Below, one piece after another: positions 50,104 to 63,699 of a stretch of DNA of 64,000 bases (its first letter is position 1; each line of letters starts with the position of its first letter). The DNA lies in contig NC_092571.1 of assembly GCF_037975245.1 (NCBI RefSeq), positions 2,772,501-2,836,500 of the forward strand, written 5' to 3'. A program made the position numbers and the translations under genes. Source of the stretch: Apostichopus japonicus. Lineage: Eukaryota > Echinodermata > Holothuroidea > Aspidochirotida > Stichopodidae. The notes below the pieces were generated by a model, which was not told the origin of the DNA, made no database searches, and worked only from the letters and a program-made list of their open reading frames with translations.

Positions 50104-51602
50104 TGACCAGGATACTTGAAAGGTCTTCAAAAACTTGTGACAACATTTCTAGATTCTTTAAAATAAAATTGATGTGCATGCATACATATTTGTCTAAACA
50201 TTAGTACTCTATTCTAAAGCCTGCTGATCCCCTGAGATATATAACAACATCCTGAATTACTGCATACATGTAACAGATTTGGTGGATATTAACCATAAAA
50301 CATACTGCAATCACAGCAGAAGGAACAAGGTGAAGTTCGCCTCGATCAGTAGCTCAAGGACTATTTTTAACTACAGAAGTACACGTACTGCAGTATGCTA
50401 TATTTATTGGCCTTGTTAAATAATAACGAGACTAGAGAACAATTGCTACATGTGAAGAATCGTGTTGACATGTGTTAACATCCTCTGGACTCTGTTTCCT
50501 TCCAATAACAGTGGGAGGTTATTTACCGTTACGGAAGAAACAAAAGGAAACGAGAGTAAACGGCAGAGGAGCGTGGTCTGACTCATTCTCTTAATTTATA
50601 CTCAGGACTGAGTTTACAGACAAAATATTAAATTTGATTCTCGGCTACAAAGAAAAAATTGCATATCTATATTCTATCATGAGCATAATTCAATATTCAT
50701 GCTGTATTAAAAGCTGGGGAAAAAAATTTGAAATAAAGTTTATTAAAACATACTGTTAGGCTATTGAACCTCCAATATGAACAGCTTCAAAGATTAATTG
50801 AAAAGTGAATAACTTAGAGGGTAATTATTGAGACAGAAATAAGAAGTTCTAAGATAAACAGGTCATACTGGCCATATTACAGTACCACTCAAATTAAGTG
50901 ATGACTACAGTGTATGATAAGTGATGGTAAGTGACTAATATGAATACATTACCAAAGCAAATCTTAATTCCGTTGGCAGATAGTGCTGGCTCACACTGTA
51001 TTTATGTGTATATGTGCAGATTGGTACATCACACCAACAGTTTGTTCTTTATCTGGGTGAGGAAGGACCGGAGAGGAGGGGGAAGGGGGTGTAAGGGGGT
51101 TGGGGGAGGACAATGTTAAAACAGGGGAGGCAGTGGGGGGGGTATGGAAGTGAATATTTACTGCAACATACCTCCTGTGGAATTAAACAGATAATTACTG
51201 TACTTTACTCTACACACTGTACACTCTAGCATACAAACTTAAACCGAATGTTCTTGAAAATTGCACAACTTGAAAGTACAAAGTTATTGTATGTAGACTG
51301 GTCCTGGGGTGGTTGGATTAAAAGCTGGGCACAACAGGACCAGCCACTTGGGTTAAGGTCAAGCAAAGATTTACCTCTGGTCTGGGTAATCCTCATGGCT
51401 TGAGCTCCAGAGTAGAGAATCAACTCAACCATAGGCAGACAAATTAGCAGAAGGGGGAGCATTTAAGAACTCTTGATCCCAAATAGGTGAAAAAGGTCCC
51501 AGAAAACACAATCCGAAGGAATTGAAGATGGGAAAAATCCATACTCAAAACATAAGTCTAGGCAGAAGATAGGGCATTGACCGGATAGGCCCGTACTTAC
51601 TG

Positions 51603-51704
51603 TAGAGGGCGCACAATGTTAAAGGTTAACAGTTCGTTCTAGGCACGTTAGAACGAGAGTGCTAAGGTTGTGGGGAGACAGGTACCACAAAGAACAAATT
51701 AAAT
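51603..51704 (+). repeat. repeat R copy g
   Basis: 5'-truncated at the same internal point as copy b (gagggcgcaca). The usual caggtaag is changed to caggtacc here. Confidence 0.78.
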
Positions 51705-52684
51705 ATGCTTAAATCCAGATGAATCAAGGACTTGTATTCATTCATTTCTTTATTCCAGTAGAAATTTACAGAGAAATATATAAATTTATAAAGTACCCTA
51801 CCTATAAAGTAGCAAAGGACTTTAAGTCTATGCATGGCCCTGAATTAAAGGAATGTAGGAAGCAGCAAGGGCTCTGTGGTGGGAAAGGTGAGGAGAAGGG
51901 AGAGGCAAGGAGGTAGGAAAGGCGAGGCAGTTATGGAAAGGTGGTCGGGGAGATGGTTGGGTAAATTAAAGTTGCACTTTGTTCTAAGTTGCAACATTAC
52001 AGACAGCATCATATTTATGATTTCTTTTATCAATATTTTTGAATTAGAAATGACACCGTCATTTTATCAGATATGGAGATCGCTCCACTTGAAACAGCTT
52101 CGGCGAATGAATGCAATCATTTTCATTTTGACCTTTACCTTACTTTTTGTATATCACTGCAGGTGTGAAGTATAAAAATATGAAAGCTGCATTGGCTCAA
52201 CCCAGTTTCCTTCGTAACAGTTTGCTAAATTTGCTCAAAGTGCATGTTACCCTTGCCCTCCTACTAGGTGGGAAGCGTTCTATCACAACCCTCTCAATTT
52301 ATCCTGAAATTAAAATTAAAAGTGACGCTCCCGCTGAGCTGTAACATATATTTGACCCAACCAAAAAACATCATTTATAGGAAACAATTAATAGAAAGGA
52401 AGCCGTCATTTTGGTTTCCCAGGTATGTAAATCTATTTAACGTCTTTAAGCGATTTAATATAAGCTGCACGTTACTGTATACAGTGCTAATCAAATATGG
52501 GTCGGCACCAAATTCCATTAGATCATACCAAAAAAAGGATGAATCTTGCCTCGGGAGTGGTCAATGTTGAAAATAAATTCCGATAACTTGATTCCAAAAG
52601 ATGTTCTTTCAATCAGGTACTTGACTATTGAGCAACTATGGATAACACACTGTATACAGCCAACACTATTTCTACTTGATTTTT

Positions 52685-52836
52685 AATGTATATTAAACAT
52701 ATATATTTATATTTTATATTTATATTATATTTTTATATATTTTTTATATATTTTTATATATATATTTTATTATATATTTTTTTTTATTTTTTTTTTTATA
52801 TATTTAAATATATTTTTATATTTATATTATATTTAT
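52685..52836. repeat. AT-only low-complexity tract
   Basis: About 150 bp of almost pure A/T (tatattttatattta-like), directly before the SINE at 52838. Confidence 0.9.
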
Positions 52837-52837
52837 A

Positions 52838-53065
52838 GGAGTGATAGCTCGGTGGTTAACGCCGGTGCCTTTCAATCATAAGGTCCCCGGTTTGAGTCAC
52901 TCCCAGATCAATGTATGTCGTCCAGTTATAATACAGAGTTGGTAACAATTGACAATTCATAATCATGGACGTTAAATATGAATGTAAGAGACTGACTTCG
53001 GCTTTGATAAGCCAATGAGGCTTCTTCGCGATTTCCTGCTTGCAGGGGGATCTAAAATACATGCA
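52838..53065 (+). mobile_element. tRNA-derived SINE, family 2
   Basis: The first 66 bp (52838-52903) looks like a tRNA: GGAGTGA at the 5' end pairs perfectly with TCACTCC at its 3' end. A box-A-like TAGCTCGGTGG and a box-B-like GGTTTGAGTC are present, with an anticodon-arm-like CCTT...AAGG stem. The D arm does not pair well and the loop is 8 nt, so it is not a functional tRNA gene. A ~130-bp body and an A-rich ataca tail follow. Confidence 0.75.
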
Positions 53066-53703
53066 AAAAATACATACATATTTCTTTATCAGGTAAAAAA
53101 AAAAATCGGTTGAGTTACAGTATGTGTTGCTTTTAAGTCTACTCAGCCGCAGACTAAGTTGTTAATTGAAGCACCAATAATGTAAACAGTTTTGTATCAA
53201 TTTTTAGATTCAAACAGTATGAAAGAGAAAGTGTAATAGTAGTGCATACAGTACTCAGCAATCACGTTCCAAAATAAAAGTCTTTGCATATATATTTCAA
53301 TAACTAAAACAACTAACATATGATGAGGGCAAGCAGTGGCATGTGCAGGAATTCAGAGGTTGGGAGATGGGGAGGAGGGAGGAGTGGGGAAGAATTTATA
53401 AATTCCCTCAATTGATTTAGGTGCATGGCATGAATTTTTTATGGGAGAGCCAGAGAAGACACTGAAGGATTTATAAAGGAGTGTGTGGCCTTCGGGTCAT
53501 TGGAGCCGACCCCATATGAAGGGATGCCTATATTGTGCCCACCACCTGAAAATGAAGTAGAACTTCACCTATTGCATTCTTCAAGCATATTTAGGCAATA
53601 GATTAGGTCAAAATTAAAACGCAAAGTCGTGTCGATAAGTACTCAAACAGATTTTGTGGCTCCCTCTTTGCGAAATGCCACATGTATACCAACCAATGTT
53701 GAA

Positions 53704-53766
53704 CATATATTCCCTAGCCCTATAATATATTCCCTAGCCCTATCATATATTCCCTAGCCCTGTCAT
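53704..53766. repeat. tandem repeat, ~22 bp x 3
   Basis: Three copies of tatattccctagccctat. Confidence 0.9.
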
Positions 53767-54489
53767 CATCTAAACAAGGAAGAGAGATACTGTAACTACC
53801 TGTGAACAATAAAGGGCTATGTACCGTATGAAAATTGTCTTGTAATTGAAACATGCAACCACCAGGAACTGATCAGTAAAGCCATATTGGAAGCAGGATG
53901 TTGTCATGTAACATGGCAGCAGTCCAAAGCATCCAGCATACTACATTAACAGTGTCTTCCCCCCTCCTTCCCCTACCCCTCCTGTCCCTGTACTACAAAC
54001 CAGCTATAACATAGCTGTTAATACACACCAGTTCATATGAAACACAATATATACAAATGAATGAGCCAGCTACTGAACAGTGGTACGTCTATATTAATGG
54101 CAATGTCAGCCTGACAAACACTTGACAAACCGAGGTATTTGTAATGATTGGGATGCCCAATAATAGAAAGATTGACTTGATAATTGAACTACTGTAGCCC
54201 CACTGAAGAATGTGAATCTTGCAGCTTTTTGGGTATATATGCAGTACTTGTGAAACAGCTGTGGACAATTAATTGAACATTGTTACAGTATGTTCAATAA
54301 TGACATGTGGTGTACAAAAATCAAAAGGAAGACTGTTTACCTTGTTACCATGGACCCAAACACCGACAGCTTGCCAAACCGGACAGATCCATTTATGCCA
54401 CAATTAATACACAGTACAAGAGTAAACACCACAAAGTCATAGGTAGCCTCATGGGCTGGCTAAAACAAAGCTAGGTTTAAGAACAATAT

Positions 54490-55205
54490 TATAGGTAGGC
54501 AATATCCGTATAGGGTACAGGCAATATCCGTATAGAGTACAGGCAATATCATATATAGTACAGGCTATATCCGTATAGAGTACAGAGATATATCTGTAAA
54601 GAGTACAGGCTACTGTATATCCATAGAGATCGTACAGTCATCTGTGTTGAGTACGTACAGGCTCTTTCCGTAAAGAGTACAGGCAATATCTGTATAGAGT
54701 ACAGGCATATATCCGTATAGAGAACAGGCAATACCTGTATAGAATACAGGCTATTTCCGTATAGAGTACAGGCAATATCTGTATATATAGTACAGGCTAT
54801 TTCCGTATAGAGTACAGGCAATATCTGTATATATAGTACAGGCTATATCCGTATAGAGTACAGGCAATATCTGTATATATAGTACAGGCTATATCCGTAT
54901 AGAGTACAGGCAATATCTGTATATATAGTACAGGCTATATCCGTATAGAGTACAGGCAATATCTGATATATAGTACAGGCTATCCGTATAGAGTACAGTC
55001 AAAATCTGTATATACAGTAGTACAGACTATACCCGTATAGAGTACAGGCAATATCTGTATAGAGTACAGGCTATTTCCATATAGAGTACAGGTAATATCT
55101 GTATACAGTACTATAGCCTCTATATTTGTATAGAGTACAGGCAATAACCATTTAGAGTACAGACAATATCCATATAGAGTACAGGCTATATCCGTATAGA
55201 TCTTA
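54490..55205. repeat. minisatellite, two alternating ~21-bp units over 0.7 kb
   Basis: The unit pair is ccgtatagagtacaggcaat plus atctgtatatatagtacaggctat, about 43 bp in all. The central part (54770-54970) is nearly perfect and the edges degenerate. Tyr/Leu/Cys-rich reverse frames over it are artefacts. Confidence 0.93.
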
Positions 55206-57360
55206 CAGGTACATCTAAAGTTCAAGTCAAACAGATTCACAATGAACCATTCACTGTACAGTATATAGTAGTAGTTGTCAATCGGACTGCAGACACTTTG
55301 TGGGGTTTTTTTTTTTTTTGGCCTTCTCTTTTTCTTTCCTTTCTTCAGTAACACCAAAAAAGACAAATTTTCTGTCGTAACTCCTAGCTTTCAAAATTAT
55401 AAAGAGAAATCCTTATCTGTGTCAGGGTTAAAACTCAGTGTGAATACTTCCCGGTAGACCGATGATTCAACCAAGGAATCATGATCTAAATTTAAGAGCG
55501 GTCAGCTTCTCAAGTTTAAAGGAGATATAAATTACCCATCCGGCATCAAATTTATGCCACACGATGGAGACATTTGTGGTCAACAATTCTTTCGAACAGA
55601 TAACGAAAGATATGAGACATTCCATTTATGAGATATCACAGGGCAAAAGTCATGATATGGGTCTGCCATATTGTGAGATGTCACCGTGACGAAATCTTTT
55701 AAGGTCCCAATTGTCCTTTATGTTCCTATTTTCGCTAACTTCTGCAGACTATAGCAATGGAATTCAGCTAAATAGGTAAAATTTCTATAGAAGTCATAAT
55801 TTTAACAGATTTATTCAACATTTGGAAAATTGAATATTTACCTCGGAAACAGTGAATGACCCAGAGTGAGCAACTACTGTAATAGTGGCTCTGTCGTTCA
55901 ATGCAAGTTTTAGACTTGTTCAAGTCTTCAAGTTTGGCACACTCTTCATAGGGATTTCAAACACAACATCTCCCGAAACAGAATGTGGATTAAATTAAAC
56001 CGGTTTTAGTATTAAAAAGTGACCGGTCTTCAGCCAAAACCGTGCAGCCTTAGAGTATGTGTATAGGCCTCATGCATTCATAAGTAGTCTTGAATTAAGG
56101 CTAGTTGATAGTCCACCCTACTGTATCTCCTATTTCTGATGGTACAGTATTCAATAAGTGTAAGGACTTTCTGTAAATGCAGTGTGTCTCTTAGAATAGT
56201 TGTTTTACTGCTAGGAGGGGGCCTGCATCCCTTGGGGCAACAGTCTATATAGAAGTTGTAAACCTATCTATAACACTACTGCTGAGCTATGTATAGAAAT
56301 TTTGTTAACCTGTGCGCATTGGTAATATTAATCAGTAAGCACATAATAATTACAATATGCATGCAATAAGCCTGTGAGCATTATTGCTGATATGAAACAA
56401 AGAACTACTCTTTCAACGTTACTGGATTGGATCGATATTTACTTATTACTATCGTTAACTTACCTGTCTCCTCCTCTAACATATTTACACTCCACCTTGT
56501 GTAATTATGTATATTAACATCTGTATCACCAGATCCCATTGTGGAGTATGCTAGTATATATACACTCATTGAATACCGTCCTGTATAGTGATACAGTCTA
56601 ACCTATCCTCTGAAAAAGTTGTTCCTCTTTCTCATCTGTCTCGTTGTTATAAATATTTAATACGATCAATATGAAATTTACACCATGTGAGAGTGACAAA
56701 CTATACGCACTTTACTCATCAGTGCTAATACGTATCAACTAATATTTAATTAGCGACAATAGAGTAATATAGTATGCCTCTCAGTTTTATGACTTAATTA
56801 AGACACAGATTATGATTATAATTGGCTACATGAAGTATGAATTAGATAATGATATATTAAGAGGTCCTTAAATGAATGCATGAGACTCTTCCCAAGGACA
56901 TTACAGATCTGCAATCACAATAAATATTGATGCAGGAATCATATAGAGAACAAATAAGATTTCTATCATTTCAAGTACAGATCAAATTTGCTACTTTGGC
57001 TTGAGTAGATACTTCAAGCAACCTGTAATGACTGTAGTTTTGTTACATATAGTCCATAAAATATCACAAATGTTTCAACATGTACGTAATGATAACTAAA
57101 CATCCCGTTTGCAAATAATGTGGAAGTAAATATACTAAAAGTAATAACTTCCAACATATTCATGCTGAATTGGAAAAATTTACATAATCTGAGCCCTTTA
57201 ACTGGATCTGAAATGAGTCCAAAGACACCTCCTCCCTCCACCCAACCCTCCCCCCCCCCCAGTTATACAATTGGTATTCTACAGTTTATTGTTAGGATTA
57301 CACAGCTGGACCTCTACACTGAAGTATATTAAGTATATTATAAAACTTACTGGTTTATAT

Positions 57361-57874
57361 ATTTACGAGTGACCCACTTACCTGTCTCCCCACAACCTAT
57401 GCACCACATTCTACCGTGTCTAGAATGCCCTGGTAATCTTTTAACACTGTACACCCTCACTGGCCCTAATGGCCTTCCTTAATTTTTCTACCCACAAAGT
57501 GTCTCACTGTGTTTTTCGGAGTTAGAAAAATTTTCGCGAAATTTGCCTGGAATACCTTGGATTTATACTCTAGAAGTTTCCTATCAGAACTTCTGCACTT
57601 CCAAGGATCTTTTCCAGCCTGATAAGTATCCTTTTCTTGTAGGGAAAGGTGTTTTTGGGGGCTGTTTTTAGTGTACACTCTCGCCCATGCGTTCGTTTTT
57701 TCTTACGTAACGTTTTTAGGGTAACAGGTAGTAGCTCTGCGAGACTACTTCGTTCGTTGCCTATACCGCCTTGTTTACGCGGATAGGCATGTATTTTCGT
57801 ATGTACATGTGTTTCAGCTTGTGGTAGAATGTTGTAGGTTGTGGGGAGACAGGTAAGTGGGGAACGAAGTAAAT
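57361..57874. repeat. repeat R copies h and i as an inverted pair
   Basis: A minus-oriented R copy runs from 57570 down to 57361 and a short plus-oriented R end lies at 57821-57874. Together they make ~53-bp terminal inverted repeats starting ATTTAC and ending GTAAAT around a 400-bp interior with CpG-rich unique sequence. taagtatattataaaac and taagagtatattctaaac flank it as a possible direct repeat. Confidence 0.75.
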
Positions 57875-58460
57875 ACTAAGAGTATATTCTAAACATGTAT
57901 CTCCTTGAATATAAATGTTATAGGCCAGAATGTGACAATAGATTAATGTTACGTCCTAAAATGAACTTTGAAAGTACAGTCAATATTACAATGTTACATA
58001 ATATCTATTTCTACTTTTTACTTTTATAAATATATGTCACTTTATGTAACTTTAAAAGCTGCATTTTTTGGTGGATATTACCCAAATTTGTACAGCTCTA
58101 TATCCAAGCCAGATAATATTTATATAGCATAATTCTGGTTTAACTGCATGTAGAAGAGTATATATCTGTGTGTGTGCCTTCCCCAAATATTATCTGTTTC
58201 ATACAATACGGAAAAATTGGTGTCCCACAAATTTAAAGTAATTAATGTTAAATTATTTCATATGCAAATTATGGTTTAGAATTACTTAATTATATTCCAG
58301 AGAAATTTTGATGAATTCAGCAATGTTGTCTTCAGGTTACAAGTTATCACAGAGGCTGCTTTAAAGACAATTTATAACAAACTCTTGTGGTATTAATACT
58401 GAGAAGAGAGTTTCTGAAAGTAATCCACATGGCCACAATATTGTCTCTGATAATTAGTGA

Positions 58461-58559
58461 TAACCAATCCACCTACGAAAACATGTCCATCTGCACTTTG
58501 GGTGGTACAGAATGAGAAAGCGGTTGACCGGAAGTGACCCATCAGTAAAGGAGGAAGAG
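58461..58559 (+). repeat. repeat R copy j (5' part) with 13-bp flanking repeat
   Basis: Matches the first part of R (cctacgaaaacatgtcc, then gtacagaatgagaaagcgg). It is bounded by the perfect 13-bp direct repeats TGATAATTAGTGA at 58448-58460 and 58560-58572. The 3' half of R is absent. Confidence 0.65.
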
Positions 58560-60337
58560 TGATAATTAGTGACCAGATCACCATAGACATGGAATGGAGA
58601 AGGAGCCGGCCATCGTTGTCAAGAGAGGAGTTAGCATGCAAGGAATTAAAGCAAAAGCATCGAAAATGGAATTTACCAGATTCAAAATATTCAACTCAGA
58701 TTGGACATTTAACAATTTTGTTCAACGTGCATAGAAACTAATGAAAGTACTGTATAGCTACTGTAGAACTGTATGTATGTATGTTTGTATGTATTTACAA
58801 ATATAAACAAGACCATACAATACATGCAATACAATACATACATACAAGTGCATACAAAAAAATGGAAGTACTGTATAACTGTAGAAACTCTCCAGTATTT
58901 GTTTGATAGAGAGATTCCAGACATCAATTGTGTGAACACATCCCTGTTAATTGTCATAGCAGAACTCAATATAAATCTATATTGTAAGTGATAATATATA
59001 GCAAAATATTGAAGATATTAGGCCTGTATCACATAACAATTTAACACATTAGAGCAAGACTTAAAACTGTCACAGGCTCAAAGTGAATCTCTATAGCGCA
59101 TAACTGATATAGGGAGAACAGAAGTTGACGCTCTGTGCACTTTGAATTGGAAAAATATATGAAACCAATGTACATATATAACACAACCACAGACTCCAAA
59201 GATTGCGCACATGTGGGTGGGTGCAAATCTTTTACGACTCAATGCCTCTGACAGGAATGTACTTGATAAAGGTCTACTTTAAACAGAAGGTGTGATTAAT
59301 GGTAAATTGTTGCCTTTGAAAGCTGATCAATGCCAGTATGCGTGAATACTTTTGAAGGGTCAATACAAGGGCTGGTGAAGTGCATATGGAGTATCATAAT
59401 GCCTCAGAAATGGACCGCTATGTTCAACTAGCTTGTGTAAAAGAATTCATATGCAGCTAAACAATCGCTGCCGATCAGGAAATGAAAGCAGTCAGTCAGT
59501 CAGCTATCCCATACAACAATAATATATAATGTCCCAAAATCTTGCTACTCCAATTTACATGGTGGGTTCAGTACATGCAGTATGCTATCAATAACTGTGT
59601 GTACTGCTGCATATGCATGTAGTTGGTTAGGGCAGGGAGTTGCCATAACAACTCCCTGGTTATGGTGTCACATGATTAATCCGGCTTGAGGCGCAGTTAC
59701 TTGCAAATCAGTGGGGAGGAGGATGGAAGTGCACTTTTTTTTCACTACTGTATTTCTAAACTTTCCCAACTCGTTGCCGTTTTTAATATGTATGAATATC
59801 TTGGGGACAGAAAATTCCAATATATATATGCCAAATATTCTTCTTACTTATTAATTATTAGTCATATCAATTTCCCTCGGTTTCGTTTCTTGTTTGTTTG
59901 TTTTCATATTACTATTATTCTCTTGGAGTACAGGTAATGCCATGTTTTTCTTCATAAATAATGTATGCAGTAATAACATCCATATCCTTCAGAGAAGAGA
60001 ACATTATTCTTGAAATAATAGTGGACAGCTCTTTTACCTGTAATTAACCAATTTTACTTAGAACTGGAATAGGTTTCACCACTGAATAAACAAGAATTAC
60101 GTGAGATGGAGTTAAAGTTTTGGGTTTGGCCTGATTGAAGTGTTTATTTAGTAAATGTGGATCAACGCTTTAAACTCTCCTGAAAATCAAGTAAGAAGTA
60201 AGATCTCCTTAAATAAAACTCAACAAACCCTTCTTTGCCTCTGACTTCCTTCCTTGACCTATTTCCTTGAAAAAGACATTCCTTGTATATTTAAACAAGA
60301 AATTAGTCAAAGTATGGGATCAACATCACCCCCCGCT

Positions 60338-60453
<116 letters not shown>

Positions 60454-60529
60454 AAGAAACGGAAAACTGTTAAACAACTATGCTGCATTTAGAGAAAGGC
60501 TGGATCTCCAGTGAGATACAATAATTAAA

Positions 60530-60650
60530 TTAGGTAAGTGATTGGAGGTAAAACAGCCAATGTTTGGCTTTTGCAGAGCTTTCGAGCAAAACTGGCTCTT
60601 CTTCAGTGCATTATCACCAAAAGTGACAAGGAGTAGCAGGAATTGAAACT
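60530..60650 (-). repeat. possible retroelement end with hammerhead-like motif
   Basis: On the minus strand CTGAAGA (60600-60606) is followed by a GAGC/GCTC hairpin and GAAAGC (to 60578), then a GCT/AGC mini-stem. This is the order of conserved hammerhead elements, as seen in Penelope-like retroelements. Position 7 is A, which is allowed, but an extra A lies before stem II and stem I is not obvious. Confidence 0.4.
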
Positions 60651-60713
60651 ATCTTATAGAGAAGAGTGTCGGCATGGCAGTGAAGTCAATGCGCCTTTAC
60701 TGATTTCTGCTTG

Positions 60714-60763
<50 letters not shown>

Positions 60764-61330
60764 GCTCCCAATTCCTCAACGATCTGGGTCACAGGGGTGA
60801 CTAAGAAGTAACTTCCTTTGTATATAGTGCACCTTGTTCATCTTCCAACACTTTGTTTTAGGGTACATTATAACACCTTCTGTATGAGTACATATAAACA
60901 AAACATGACACACAGTCAGTAATGAAGCTACATCGATACATTATCTTTAATTACTATCAAATAACATGATTCATTGGATATTCAGGAGTTACATTATCTC
61001 CTTTGATTGATGTTCAGTACAGACCTTGTCTGCACAAACTAGTTAAATTCCAAAGGGTACATATACAGTACAATTTGTATGTATTTTGTATGTATTTTAG
61101 ATCCTCCTGCAAGCATGAACTCGGAATTTTGCAATACACCTGCATGTCAGTGTCCTATATTTAGGAGATTCACACAGTGAAGTATGCAGATTGAATCTAC
61201 ACATGTTTAAGTTGTCCTACATGGAGTTGTGGATTTCTCTAATCCATTTTTTTGTTCTTTTTTTTTTAATTAATTTATTAAATGAGTGCATTAACAATCT
61301 TTTGTTCACATGTCATATCATATGAGCTAG

Positions 61331-61425
61331 GTCATGACAATGTCAAAGGTTACCAGGTCACAGCTGTAGAGCAAAGCTGCTTCGGTTATGAGGAGATGGG
61401 TATACAAAGCGAAGACACAAAGTAA
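61331..61425 (+). repeat. repeat R copy k (decayed)
   Basis: ggttaccaggtcacagctg, ggttatgaggagatgggta and aagtaaat follow the order of the R 3' half with many changes. Confidence 0.5.
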
Positions 61426-61917
61426 ATTAGAATAGCGATTTGTTACTAAAGGTCAATCACACATGAAGCCTAAGTTTTGGAAGAGAATTAATAAACAAAT
61501 GAAATCAAAATAGCGGTCAAATTATGGGCTTAGTTTCAACAATCTTTATTGTAAATGAATGGTTGGTAGTACTACAGTTTGTGATTCAAGCTGTTTGGCA
61601 TACTCTGTAAATAAAATACATATGAAATAATTTAAAAACAAGTTGGAATTAATCTACCAATTTGTTACTACTTAGACGTTACTTTCAATTCATAAATGTC
61701 CAATTTAGCAGTTTTTCGGAAAATACTTCTCCAAGTAAACTCATTGACGTGGATTTCTTTTAGTAGCAATTTTCTCATAGCAATCCTTCTCTTCACAAGT
61801 AGGAATATTTAAGGTTATAATATTTTACTCCTGATTTTTTTTAAGTTCTCCAAATTTGATGGTTGCACAGCTGTAAATGATGCACCTTGAAGATCCAGCA
61901 ACAGATGGTAAATTAGG

Positions 61918-62212
61918 CAGGCGCGTAGCCAGGAATTTGCCAAGGGAGGGGCGAAACTGTAGATTCGGCATTGAAAACTATCTAAGCGTAGCGCCACCAT
62001 GAGTTGGCGCGAAGCGCACAAGAAAATTTTGGCTTAGAATGCCGCCCAGATCGCTGGAAAAGGCACTTCCCAGGCCTTGTAAGTTGCATCTTAGCATTTT
62101 CTCTTTTGAAAATACTAGCGATATCATAAAAACATTAAAAAAAAAAAAAAAAATTATGCTCAAGGGGGGGCCGCTGCCCCCTTCGCCCCCCCCCCCCTTG
62201 GCTACGCGCCTG
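61918..62212 (+). mobile_element. intact hAT-like MITE, core family copy 4
   Basis: Perfect 14-bp terminal inverted repeats CAGGCGCGTAGCCA and TGGCTACGCGCCTG are flanked by perfect 8-bp target duplications AAATTAGG (61910-61917 and 62213-62220). 8-bp duplications are typical of the hAT superfamily. The 295-bp element has no transposase and carries the shared core. It is the best-preserved copy, so it is probably a recent insertion. Confidence 0.92.
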
Positions 62213-63549
62213 AAATTAGGATACAATAGAATTATTAAATAAACTTAGCCACAAAACGTGACAATGACCAACTGTTCCCAGATGACACAATATACCTTCA
62301 TTAGTGACTTAGCTTTGAACACCTACTTACCTGTATAATGAACACAAAACTGAAATTGCTCTATGTAAACTGGTTTAGGAACTTTGCTGTCAGTCTGTGC
62401 ATTATGTGTGTGTAATATTCACAGCCTCAATTTAAGAGAAGGGGTTTAATCGTTATTATAAATAAGGATCCATAAATATGTGGAATCTTGCATGAAATGA
62501 CCAACAAAAAATCACAAACCCAATTCACTTACCTTACTTACTCAACAGCTTTCCATGGTCTGATTGAGTCTATAAGGCAGCAATGACCATAGGTTTGAAG
62601 GAGGCCGCATGATCAGATGGCCCCATAACGGTCTTCTAACGGTCATAATGGTCTTAATAATCGGGTTACCCATGCAGGTTCCTAACACAATCATTCCAGT
62701 GTGAGCGGATTACAGAATACCAACAATGCCATCAATAATCCTAGATCTACAATTTGACTTAAAAGCTTTTAATCGTTTCAATAAAAGGACCTGCGTAGGA
62801 TTATATTGCGTTCGGTAACACTGCAGTTTCACAACTTTCCGATACAGGCCGGGCATTCCTTTTGTCGGCAAAATGGAACTACAATCATTTACTTATGAAA
62901 ATAACTAATATATTTGTGTAAAGTGTTTCATCATTGTAAAGGAACAGAACATTAAAAAGCTCAAAATGTTTGACTCAGTTGATATGCCACTCCCACTGTA
63001 GCAGATTATTATTTCAGTCCAGAAAATTTTGCATCCCACACAATTATCATTTCAATGAACTACAGTTTACATGCTATTTTAACTGGAAAGTCTCTCTCTC
63101 AATATATTGACAGTGCTGTACCTTCTAATTCCTAGTATTAAAGATACCTGCATGGAGGCTGGAGCCATATTAGTTGATTTAAACACTTTTAACAGATGAT
63201 GATTGCAGACCTACGTGTTATTATCTCAATTCCTTTAATTGTGAGGTAACAGCTTGCTGTCAGCTTGTCCCCAAAATCCAACATCTTAAGGTATAGGTTT
63301 CAGTACAATTTATGTGTCATGTGTGTATTATACTGTTCAGCTAGATGAAAATAGCTGCTCCAGTAACCATGGTAATGACATGGAACAGTGATTATGTAGG
63401 ACAGGAGATTGCATGCTTTATTAACCGTGTTCAAAATTCTTGCATTGGCAATTACTGTACATACATGAAAGAGTGAATACATGCACACCCAAATTATGAA
63501 GCATATGGAATATTAGATCCTATAGGGGACGTTAAACAAACTTATAAGT

Positions 63550-63695
63550 AAAATTTAGGGTTGGTTTACTATACAGTCTTATATTAAGGTCATGCATGCT
63601 AGAGCCTTCTCACACAACTTTACATTACCAATGAACCATTGGCCACTGTTAACAAGTGGCATACCCACACAACCAAATGTGCACAATTAATTCAA
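63550..63695 (-). mobile_element. 5'-truncated SINE of the 18562-18942 family
   Basis: It matches the 3' body of that SINE in the same orientation: tacagtctt, then cttctcacacaactttaca, and gtgcacaattaattca. The tRNA-like head is missing. Confidence 0.7.
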
Positions 63696-63699
63696 AAAA

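Noticed and set aside
50527-50590. Candidate first coding exon starting MSQTTLLCRLLSFPF on the minus strand
   Set aside because: It ends in phase 0, not the phase 1 needed by exon A, and no promoter signal was seen.
52838-52903. Functional tRNA gene
   Set aside because: The acceptor stem is perfect, but the D arm does not pair and the anticodon loop has 8 nt. The attached body and A-rich tail mark a SINE.
55842-55890. Candidate upstream exon (ATITVVAHSGSFTVSE in one frame)
   Set aside because: The donor is good, but the natural-looking frame ends in phase 0 while exon A needs phase 1, and the acceptor lacks a clear pyrimidine tract.
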